Source of the DNA: Paramacrobiotus metropolitanus
Lineage: Eukaryota; Tardigrada; Eutardigrada; Parachela; Macrobiotidae
Assembly (NCBI RefSeq): GCF_019649055.1
Contig: NW_026570224.1
Coordinates: forward strand, 620,001 to 684,000
Length of the DNA stretch: 64,000 bases
Reading direction: 5' to 3'
Part shown: positions 36,601 through 47,114 of the stretch, piece after piece
How positions within the stretch are numbered: the first letter of the stretch is position 1
Layout: every line of letters begins with the position of its first letter
The notes under the pieces: generated by a model
What the model was told of the DNA's origin: nothing
Databases searched by the model: none
Seen by the model: the letters and a program-made list of their open reading frames with translations, nothing else
Position numbers and translations under genes: made by a program

Positions 36601-39600
36601 CAACGGAAAAGGAGAAGCAGAGCATTATTGTGCCCAACAGAACATTTCTCAAGTTTATGCGAAAGGTCATTAACAAGGCGTGCAAAAGTTACAAGTAATC
36701 TATGTTAAGATTTTGTATAGTTTAAATCTGGAAGTTCGTAAACTCCTTGTTTAACAATTGTATTTAGAAGTCTCCATTCTAGCCACATTTTGATGTTTCC
36801 GAACATAATATTAATTTTAACTACCGGTTTTTGCAGCTTCACACAGTACAACATCGACACATCAATGATTTTGTGGGAGCATGTTTGGAAAAAGAGTACA
36901 ATTTTGTGGAAGAATATCGAAAGAAAGGATCCATCTATGACATGAATCAAAGCAGTTTTTCAAAAGGGAGCAGCGGTTTTGACTGGGACATGAAATTCTC
37001 CTTTCTCGTTGACCTTGCGGATGTGAGTAAAGTTAGCGTTTGATTACCAATGCATGGTAACTATTCCAAGGTATAGAGATGAAATCTTGTCGGTTAACCT
37101 CGCCCACATTTTGGCAGGCTCTGCGCTTTCTGCATAGTTCGCAAATAAAGTTCCATGGAAATCTGAAAAGTACGAAATGCCTGTTGGATAATTACTTCAC
37201 GCTGAAGCTGTCGGATGTAGGCAACGAGCGCATGTGGTGCTACTTAAGCCGGCGTGCACAGTGCCCGGCATCTGTCTATTATACGCTATGGACGGCTCCG
37301 GAAGTGCTGCGTGGTGGGATGCCATCGGAACAAAGCGACATATATACATACGGAATAATTGCTGTTGAAATCTTCACACAATCCGGGCCATTTAATACAA
37401 AAACTTTGCACCCTGCGGACCTCGAATGTAAGACGCAGAATTTAATAATGTTGTGTAGAGAGACATGCTAGTCACGTCCAATTATAACCAATTAAAGAAA
37501 ACCTTTTTTCTTATGTTTAATAACTGTTCTTGCGCGGGTGAAAACACGTATACGATTACACTTCCTCCGGGAATTATGCAGTTCCGTATCTGAGAGAATT
37601 CCAGCTGTGCTATTGCTCCTATAGTGTCGCAATAAATACTAGGACATATTAAAATGTATTAATTTTATTAATCTACTGCACTGATTTTGCTTCTTGTGTT
37701 AATTTGTTTATCGTATTAATTCTGCTTTTCAAACTTGGTCGTCCCTTTTACATGACCATTCTTTAGTAATATTACTATAGGTACAATACATGCAGTGGTT
37801 TTAAGTTAAGCTGATGTGTGCTGAGGCTGCATGCAACAAATCGATTTTAGCAGCATTTTCATTCATCATCAAAAAAAGCCCATTCTTTACCTGTCTTAAT
37901 TAGTGTCTGAGTAAATAGTTATTACCAAAATGGTCCAAGAGCTATACTTTTACAAGCAAGTTTATGTTACATGATTTACATCTGATTGCTACGCTAACAA
38001 TCTTTTCCTCTGCATTTCTAGCAATGGTGGAAAAAGTTAAAAAAAATACTGAAGAATTTCCATTTCGGCCTTCGCTGGAGAGTCTGCAACTCATTCCGGC
38101 AGCCGAGAGTGCATTCAAAACGTTTCTTCAGGGATGTTGGGCAGAAAATCCCGATGACCGGTTCACGATGCGGCAGGCTGGGACGAAACTGGATACTGTT
38201 ATGGAACAATTGAAAATGCGAACAAAGGGATCACTTTTTGATCGTTTAATGCGACGCCTTAACGCTCATGCTCGAACGCTGGAGCATACTGTAGCTGAAA
38301 GAACACAGGAGCTGATTGAGGAACGAAACCATTGCGATATGCTTTTGAAAGAGATGCTTCCGAAGTAAATTTATAACACATGTGTATATATATAAATAGT
38401 GCAAAATAATTATCTCATAAAACTTATTATGCAGTTTCAGGTGTAACACACACATATACATAGGCTTTGTATTTTTGTAGGGAGATTCTGAAACAATTAC
38501 GAGCCGGTCAGATTGTGCACCCCGAACACTTTGAATGTGCCACAATATACTTCAGTTCAATCTTCGGATTCCTAAATTTTGCTATTTCATCTCCTCCTAT
38601 GACTGTCATCCAGTTTCTTAACGGTGTCTATTTGGAATTCGATGTCAGTATTGATGGACTAGAAGTCTACAAGGTGGAAACAATCAGCGACTCGTACATG
38701 GTTAGAAAGATTGACCTTTACGAATAATATAGCGTTGCGTACTTCCGCTTTTTTAAAGCAACATTTACATTGAATTTAAAAAATTATAATCATAATAGCA
38801 GTTATGTTGCCAAAATCGTTTGTAAATTGTAAATTGTACTGTTTGTAAATTGTAGGTGTGCAGTGGTTTGCCTACGCGTACATTCAACAACATCCATGCC
38901 GCTCATGTTTGTGAAATGGCTCTGATATTGCAGAGTCGATTCGCTGTTAAGTTCAGCCAAACGCAGTTGCAGCTCCGTGTCGGTATAAACTCAGGTACTC
39001 GTATCAAGCAATTAATTATACAATTTTATGCACTCATGATATGCACTAATGACGTAATTATTATCAACTTGCACAACTTGCACAAACTTGCACAACTTGC
39101 ACAAAACGTTGACGCAATTATTATCAACATTTTGTGCAAGTTAAATCATTCTATAAGAAATCAGGAATGTGGAAACGCGAAGTCAGGATCCACAGAATGG
39201 CTGTTGTACGAAAGGGCGGAATTTTTTAAAGACTGCTGTATTTTACAGCGTAAAATATCTATATCGTGGCATAAAGTAATAACTAACACGCGTGCACCTG
39301 TAGCTTATCTGTAAGTTCAGCTTGCCTTTGATACGAATTGTTTTCAGGTCCCGTGGTGGCTGGTGTAGTGGGGCTGAAGTGTCCTCGGTATTGCCTGTAA
39401 GAAAAAATAAAAATTAAAGAGTGGTCATTCTTTTAGTCAGTGTTAGTTATGTTTTTATTCCGAGCACACTGCTTCCGCGTGTAAAAAATAACTGGCAATA
39501 CAATAGTAATAGTGATGCGAAAACTACATAGTACAGTACCATAATTACAACTGCATAATAATGTATTCGGCAGTTAGATTGTTCTTTACGGCATGCGTTC

Positions 39601-39916
39601 TGCAACTTTACAGGTTCGGCGACACAATCAACACAGCATCAAGGATGGAAAGTAATGGTGTTCCGTCCAAAAACCATATGAGCGAAGCAGCGGCTTCTCT
39701 GGCTAAAGAATACGGTTTTGTAATCGAACCGAGAGGTGAAGTGTTTATAAAGGTATGCATGTAAAAAAGCCCGAAAGAATGAACGATATATGCATGCATT
39801 TATCTGTCAGTATCATGACGCTTGGCTTTCAGGGGAAAGGAAATTTAATTACATATTGGCTTATCAGCAAAGATGGCGCAGTTAAAGATATACCTGTGAA
39901 GAAGTTGAAAATCTGA
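33601..39916 (+). CDS. receptor-type guanylyl cyclase with altered catalytic site
   Basis: About 16-17 exons. An ATG at 33601 begins a signal peptide (MQGWVTIILFSVGFLPNLPA); an in-frame ATG at 33562 is possible. The ectodomain resembles an ANF-receptor ligand-binding region (NCDKKVF..., SDKSRYPSVL, GDYVFISPF). A TM helix lies at about 36166-36225. The kinase-homology domain follows (WWRVDFADL, HGNLKSTKCLLD, LKLSDVG, LWTAPEVLR), with HGN and DVG in place of HRD and DFG as usual for this pseudokinase. Next come the dimerisation coiled coil (LEHTVAERTQELIEERNHCD) and a cyclase domain that should make cGMP from GTP. GTP-selecting Glu (VETI) and Cys (RYCLFGDT) and the Asn/Arg of NTASRMES are present. 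The first metal-binding Asp is Ser (YFSSIFGF instead of SDIVGFT), so activity is doubtful. The second exon boundary near 34280-34346 is uncertain. Confidence 0.88.
39067..39140. repeat. 10-bp tandem repeat with inverted copy in a cyclase intron
   Basis: About four copies of ACTTGCACAA occur at 39067-39105. An inverted TTTTGTGCAAG follows at about 39130-39140, and a 13-base AATTATTATCAAC occurs on both sides. Together they can fold into a hairpin. It lies in an intron within the catalytic domain region. Confidence 0.75.
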
Positions 39917-40962
39917 ACATCTGAACCGAAAAACCAAATTCATCAATATTTGCTGCGGACTGATTCTCTTGCCTACATTTTCATGCATGTGATTTTTCGG
40001 TTTACACGTTGAATGCATTGCTCAACCGGAAAAAATTTCTGTTGATCCGTATTTTCGCGAATTTGTGTTAAATAAGAAGTTAATGACCAGCTAGCAGTTC
40101 AGGCCGTGTTTTAAGAAGGAAAGATAAAGACAGTGCAGAAACGAGCATACTGTACACTCGTAGAAGACCAGGGGTCAACAGTCATTATCAACAGGGTAAT
40201 TCTTCGGTCCAATTCTTATGACGTCTGGGAATAATTAGTAACTATTGCACTGTTAAATGCAGTTGTTTACTTATGTGCGTCGTTTCTGATTTTTTAGGGT
40301 TAGCTGTATGGTTATATCGTCTTCCAAAGGTCCAATTAAGAGATTTCACTACAGTTATATTCCTATTTATGTATTTTCCAGCTGTTGTACCGCCGACGTG
40401 CTCGTCAAGACATATTATGAAGGTCCATTTTGCAGCTTAAAAAACTAAAGTCCGCCCTTAAGTTCATTTTTATTAAAAAATAAATTGATATTGATTATCT
40501 CTCTGCGCTATTGCAGTATTACGTTCAGGGTGCAGCATGTATTATTTATAGTACAGATACCAAAGCTAGCAACATGCAGCTTCCTGCCGCACCTGCAACT
40601 ATCGATTGGTTTTGCTCCCAAGTCAGTCTGGATTCGAACACATACTGTACCTGCAGAGTTATTTGATCTGATACGGAAAGCATTCACTATGTATTGCACA
40701 GTACGCAAGGTGCTGTGGCTTTCGCGTTTAAGAAACTATTAAACGATGACGAAATAAGCAGCAAATTGTAAAAAGGTAACTGCATAATTACGGAAACCTG
40801 TAACTGGCATGAATTGTGTACTCGTTTTGTTGAGCATCAAAATGATTTCTTTTTTGTGGTTAAGCTGTTAATAGTGCTACTAAATGAAAGACGCAAGCAT
40901 CTCTACCCACTGCACACAGATGCGAATGGTCTGGCTTGAATTCCAGCCCTGGACGCGGTGTT
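39917..40962. other. intergenic between cyclase and coiled-coil genes
   Basis: Includes the cyclase 3' UTR and the upstream region of the coiled-coil gene. AATAAA occurs at 40479-40484, rather far (about 560 bases) from the cyclase stop. No coding exon is supported. Confidence 0.4.
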
Positions 40963-43518
40963 ATGATTCAACCAATTTACAGCACTTGCATCCATTGCAC
41001 GACTGACCCCGAGAAAACTGACGCAGAGCCTTCTGTGAACTTCCCGGATACTGCAGCCGTGATGCCTGTCCAGGACGACACACTGTTGCACCGTTCCAGT
41101 TCCAGCTCCTCATCGGGAAACGGTCCGGTGGCGCCAGCACGACCTCGCAAGCTGCTTAAGCAGACATCGCCGCTCTCCGTCAAAGCGTCCTCTTCTTTCT
41201 ACTTTACACCGCAAACCACCGCCGATACCGTTCCTTTAAATCATGAGAATTTTCCCTCGCCGGGTGAGATAACGGGGCAGAATATGCAGTCGGTCCGCGG
41301 TGACCGATCCGGATCCACGCTGGTATACGGTGAGAAATTCCATGAACTGAGCACGGCCGATCTGGTGGTGGTGATCGATGCACAGCAGGCCCTGCTCGAC
41401 AAACTCAACACGGAGAACCGTGATCTGTCGTCTAAATCGCGGATGCTGGAGAGGGAGCTGTCGCTCGTTACGGAGGAGAACAATCAAATGCGATCGGTGG
41501 TCAGTCTGCGGTCGGCGCAGTCCAACATGGACTACCTTCTGCAGACTGTCGGAACCATTGAAAATGTCCCGCCGACCAATGGTATGACAAAATGTACACA
41601 CGACACACTTGCGTACAAAATTAATATACATTTGTAAGATGGTTAAAATAAAACAATCCTTATATGTCCTAATAAATAATTTCGCCAAACCTTTAAAGGT
41701 AATATTAAAACTGGTTATATCACTTTGAAGAAATAGTTAAGTAAAAAAATTAACTTTAGTTTAAAATTTCAGAAATAAATTTATTTATGCAGGGAAAAGC
41801 CAGCTTTTGCAAAATGGATTTTAAATAGCACAACCAAAGAATCAGTTTGCTGAATTTTTTAAATAGTTGTGCATTCCAATGCTATTACCCAAATCGCTTC
41901 TATAAAGGTTCGGCCAGTACAGTGAAATCTGTACAGAATGCCTTAGCATCGCAGGTCCAAGCGCTGGAAGCCGAACTAACCGCCAAAGAGCAAGAACGAC
42001 AACGCCTGGCCGATGAAATCACCTTTATTCGACAACAGCTGCAAGATAAAATTTCGGCTGTGGATGAGCTGCAGGAAAAGCTCCAGAAAGCCCCGACAAC
42101 CTCCACAACATCCGTATCGGATATGGAAGGTTTAGTGGACACTTTGTCCAGTAATATTAAGACACTCAAGCTGCGTGAAGCAAACCTTTTGACGGAAATT
42201 GCTGTGGTCAAAGAACAACTTGGACAGATCCATGCGGAGAATACCATTTTAAAAGACGTTGTACATCGTCAGGAAATTCAGAGTAGCATGACGAAAACGC
42301 AGCTGGAAAGCGAAATGCTTTCGTTGCAGAGAAAATATCGGTCCGAGAATGAGCGGCTGGTCAGTGAGTCACGTGATAATGCAGACGCGGTACAATTGCG
42401 CCAGAAAGATTTGGATGAGCAGTTGCAGGTACCGTACTAAAATATGTTAGAATTTGATTGAAATCTAGGGTAGTGCACGATAAAACCGTATCAATACAAA
42501 CACTTTGAAAAACTAGACTTGTTTGTTGCACGATTACCTATTCAGTACGATAATTATTTATCATGTAATTAAAAATCAATTCTGTATCGAAACAATGGTT
42601 TGTTGAATTAAAAATAGGCTGGTTAATTTGATTTGATCGATTAACGGTGTGTAGTGCTAATCTGTCTTACTAAACGCTGAATAAAATATTTAGCTAAGTT
42701 TGTTAACGCCTAAATTAAATTAGCAACAGAATTACAGAAGTATCCAGAGTTTGATGTAAACTTCCTAGGCTATTCAAATGAAGCTCACTGAAGAGCGGTT
42801 ACGCCGGGAAAAGGTTGAAGCAGAAGTGCATCTAGCAAAGATCCGCTCAGGCAACGTAGACGATATTGTGGCGGAGAGCGTACAGCAGCTCCAGTCGGAA
42901 ATGGCGCAGTTGCGTGCAGCGGCCAGTGCGGCCGAGGAGCGCTCATCCATCCAGCATCAACATGACGAATGCGAACGCCAACACTACATGACGAAGTGGA
43001 AAAACAACGAAGACCAATTGTTAAAATTAAAGCATGAGCTGGAGCTGGCACGGACAGCCTCGGCGGCCGTTGGGCAGGAAAACGCCCAGCTCTTAATGCA
43101 ACTGGCTGACGTTGATCGGCAGGTTGAGCACAGTGCAGCCGTCAGTAATCATCGTCCATTATCGGCTGATGCCGAAATTGATGTCTTAAAGAGCCGCATT
43201 GAGCAGCGTGAGAAGGAACTGCAACAGCTGCGCCAACACACGGCCGCGGCCGACGAACAATTGCAGGACTTGTGGCAGCGTCAGACCCAGCTGATTGAGA
43301 AATTCAAAGATGAATGTGCCGGGTTGGCCGGACAATTGGACAGTGTACGCGGGGTACAGGAGAAAGAGCGGTTGGAGAATAGTGTGTTTCATGTAGATGT
43401 CAGCCATAAATACGGCAGTGCGGTGGAGCTCAATCGGCAGTTGTTAGCCGAGTGTCAGAGCCTGGCCGCCCAATTGTTGGCTATACAGTCCACCCACAAA
43501 ATTAGTCGAGAGGAGTAG
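40963..43518 (+). CDS. coiled-coil protein, unidentified
   Basis: There are three exons, 40963-41581, 41908-42428 and 42769-43518, with GT-AG boundaries and consistent phases (1, 0), giving 629 aa. Residues 1-120 are low-complexity and Ser-rich (HRSSSSSSSG) with no signal peptide. A conserved-looking segment, FHELSTADLVVVIDAQQALL, starts at about 126. The rest is almost continuous heptad-patterned coiled coil rich in Gln, Glu, Leu and Ala, with short breaks. There is no motor, kinase or membrane segment. The shape is that of a centrosomal, Golgi or scaffold protein, but I cannot name a family. The ATG at 40963 is the first Met in the open frame. An additional upstream exon is possible, because the frame stays open to about 40936 before it. 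Confidence 0.8.
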
Positions 43519-46350
43519 TGAACGTGACCTTCGAAAATTATTTGCCAGTGCTAGCTAGCGCTGTACTGCCTACATCTTTCATGCTTGTAATCACTTAATT
43601 AATCTTCTTTATTGTTTTTTATTTGAAGCAAATGCAACTTGAAAACTACGTACCGAGTATGCTGCCATAAATATATGAATCTGTGACTACATATTTTTTG
43701 GTTACTGGGAACATTAGATTTTGCTATCACAGACTGCTCTTCTAATGACACGGCTCAGTACACGCATCTACAATCTACATAATTATATGGCTGCAATGCA
43801 TGGAATCGTTTTTTGGCAGTGGAAGACCGGCTTCAAACAAGTGTGATGTCTAGCTTTGTAGTAATGAGCTGGATAACTTGTCTTTGAATTCAAATCTTTA
43901 ATATTAATTTTTTTATTTTCGTAACGTTATTTTAGTTTTTGCGTATATATTTTTGTATTTTTTCAGTAATCTGTAATCATAATCATACAAGCTCATGTCC
44001 GTAATCCATCGCATTCGTGATTCGATTACAGGTTTGTCCGTTGTTGGCAGCATTTTGTAGCAAGCAGTGGTAGCAGTTGAAAGACAGGAAATCATGAAAA
44101 TGCGTGGTCAACCACTGATTTGCCAGACGTTAATTTCGGGGATTTATTCTTGAGAAATGCTTTAAGGAACTGTGTACTGCACTGTATAGTTGATTTCGCC
44201 GTGTGTTTAGTGTTGAGTAGGTCATCGTCACTGTTTGAACTGTGGAGAGTCTGTGAGTAATCGTATTTGTCTGATTACGACTTGTTCTTGATCTTGACAT
44301 TTCGCTAATTTTAATCTTTTCACTTTATAATCAAAGACCATTTACAAATTTTGCATAATGTGCAATGATAGCTATTTCCAACGGTAAAACTGCAAAAGGA
44401 AATGAATCCAAATCGTTACTCATTTTAGGAATTTAATACGCAAAAAAAGCTTGCACCTCTATAAATAATTAAAAATGGCGGTTACAGGAGCTTACATCAG
44501 CTCTGTATTCACATTCGCCACTTTTGACATGCCAACATTGCAATAAACAATTTTGGAATAAATAATTTGTTACAAGAAGATCTGTTCTAAATAATCTATG
44601 CACGCGCTCTCCTAAAATACATATATTTCATTTGTCGAATGATTGCCAAACTAATGAAGATAGTTATTGGTATAGAGCGGCACTAAAAAACTCCAACAAT
44701 ACTTGTATAGTTGTACTATCAATAAAAAAATTGAAGTGCGTGCTATTATTGCTAGAAGTAATTGTGATCGTGAATATTCCCACATGCACGCCTTCCAAGC
44801 AACATAGACAGGTACCGCGTTTATCCGTTTTCAATAAATAAAATAACTGATGTTGTGCAATGTGCCGCAAATCCATTTGAATACAGCAAGTACTACAGTA
44901 GCACTGCATATTTTCATTAGGACGATAATCATGGCGACTTCCACTGCAATGGATGATAGATCACGGGAAACTTAAATTTTGAATACTTCTAGTGCTTACA
45001 AGATTAGATGTATGCCGAAAACGTCTAAAATGCTATCGAACATGCAAGCCGCCTCTTTGTGGTCAGCTGCTAATATGTACACAATCCATTCAGATAGTGC
45101 GAGCCGACATTAAGCTCTGATCGGATTTTTTTCTCAGCGTTTCCGTAAAACACGGAAGGTGGCGTTGTGGATCACTTGATTTGCTTAATGATAACGTCCC
45201 TCAACTTGTCCATACCATTCAGCTAACCGATACTACTATAGTTTATACCTGTGATTATGCACGTCCGGACGAACTACAGTACCATTAGAACTGTAATGTA
45301 ACTTAAATTTCTTCTGGTAGGATTATACTGTGATTAACCTTGTTAGAGAAAATTTATAATAGTACGGCAAACACCGGCAAATGTCAGTTTTGCACTGACA
45401 GCGGTCATGTTCGCAAAGGAGATTGGTGTTGCCGGACAGAACATTGGTGATTACATAGAACATATCAACGCGCGTACCTGCATCTGCATGTGTCTGTGTG
45501 TGCAAATCGTATCTGGACAAATGTGGATGGATAGAAAAACTGGTTCGTGTTGAAATGTGAACTGCTAATCGGTAAACATAATTAATTACGCGAATTGACC
45601 GTTTCGTGGTTGGCACGCGGGAAGAGACGACGTAGTGGATGGTGTGCAATGTCTTCTTGGCCCAAAGGCGCGGTACGTACCAATTATCTGTGTGTACCCA
45701 ATACCTACGGTTCAACTTTACACACAGTGTCCGATTTGTGGATTTTCAAATAGATGGTCAATAACCACAGAGTCTGACCTCTCTCGCAACAGGAGACGAA
45801 CTTAAACTTTAAGAGCCTCTGAAGAAAAATTGATTCAAAACCAAAGACGTGTATCGCTCGATATATAAGTGAACGATTTGTCCTTTTTCAGCTCTCTTAG
45901 TATGAGGACACGTATTTTCACTTTATGCGGAAATCAAATGTTGGATGCTAATGACTGTCAATGATAAGCAACGCTAGCATCTAACCCACGTTAAGGACTA
46001 TATCCATACAATTGCGTCCATCTGCGACTGCAATTATTAACGGTACATTATCGCAATATTGCATCTTATATATATAAATGGCTCATATGCAGGTACCGTG
46101 CCGGCTATCAGGTAGCGTATCCTTATTAGTATTTGTACGTCAAGTGTGTGACCCCCTAATTCATTTCATCAGACGCTGAATTTTATTTGTAAATTTGATG
46201 TGGGTCGAAATTATTGCGCGATTTCGTTCGAAATGTGTAAATATGGAGGGAAAGTGTAAATTAGCCGAAAATGACGTGTGGCATTACGCTGACTGTATCA
46301 ATAGAATTTTTTGTCATAGAGCCCCGAACTAGTGCCTATAGACCGGCATT

Positions 46351-46383
46351 TAATTATTGACTAAAGCCTTTAGTCAATAATTA
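46351..46383. repeat. perfect 16-bp palindrome with 1-base centre
   Basis: TAATTATTGACTAAAG, one C, then its exact reverse complement. The flanks (CCGGCAT on the left, GATGCAGATCGG on the right) are weakly complementary as well, so the foldback may be longer and decayed. Confidence 0.9.
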
Positions 46384-47057
46384 GATGCAGATCGGCCCCT
46401 TGTATACGCAGGTTTGTATACAATATTTCATTTTACTGCTCATGCCGATCTGTACAGTGGCGGTGTGAAGGCTAGCTATCCGTATTATACATTGACGGCG
46501 CGCGTGCTCAATTAGAGTATCATAAATCTCTCGCATATTGTACAATGGCAATTTTTCAATCAACGTGTGGAGCCAGTTTTTGCGTTGCACTGTTGTAGGA
46601 TCTAGGGATTGGTTTGTACATGTAAATGCACCGCCCCCACACACTGGTTAGCCAGCAAAAACAACTGGAGCAGTGTTAAGAAATGGACTGGTCAGCCAAC
46701 AGGACTATCCCCGACGACGGGGAGGGCTCTAAGTTGCATATTATGTCCATGTCTATATAAAATGCCGCTGTACTATAACCTCATGGAATGTTAGATTGTT
46801 TGTGAGAATACTATATGCTCGTGCGTAAACTTTGAGTTGGAATTAAGGTGGGAGCATTTCAAAATGAAGTATATAACTTAACCCTCATCTCTTAATGTCT
46901 ATCAGTCTAGTGCATACATACCTGCCTTGGTCTCATTGGACGCTAATTCCAATCGGTCAGGAATACTTGTTTATTGCGGTACATCACCGCATTATATCTG
47001 TACACCCTTGCCTAATAAGCCGCCGAATCTTGATTTGCCACAAGCCGCTATACCACG

Positions 47058-47063
47058 TATAAT
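47058..47063 (+). promoter_or_regulatory. possible TATA element of the Gly-rich gene
   Basis: TATAAT lies about 52 bases before the proposed start codon at 47115. That would leave a 5' UTR of about 20-30 bases. The sequence is AT-rich generally, so support is weak. Confidence 0.22.
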
Positions 47064-47114
47064 TTTTCAAAACGGATCTATCCTGCCGCACATCTAGCTG
47101 TCGCTAGCGAGGAC

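Larger units (their letters stand above)
43519..47114. other. long AT-rich intergenic region
   Basis: About 3.6 kb without a supportable gene. Contents noted: a TATATATATAAA tract at about 46067-46078, a TATATAAAA near 46753, and a near-perfect hairpin at 46351-46383. A 130-codon minus-strand open frame at 45323-45715 shows no protein-like pattern. Confidence 0.5.

Noticed and set aside
45323-45715. 130-codon minus-strand open frame
   Set aside because: No domain, no splice context and composition consistent with chance. It lies isolated in a 3.6-kb spacer.
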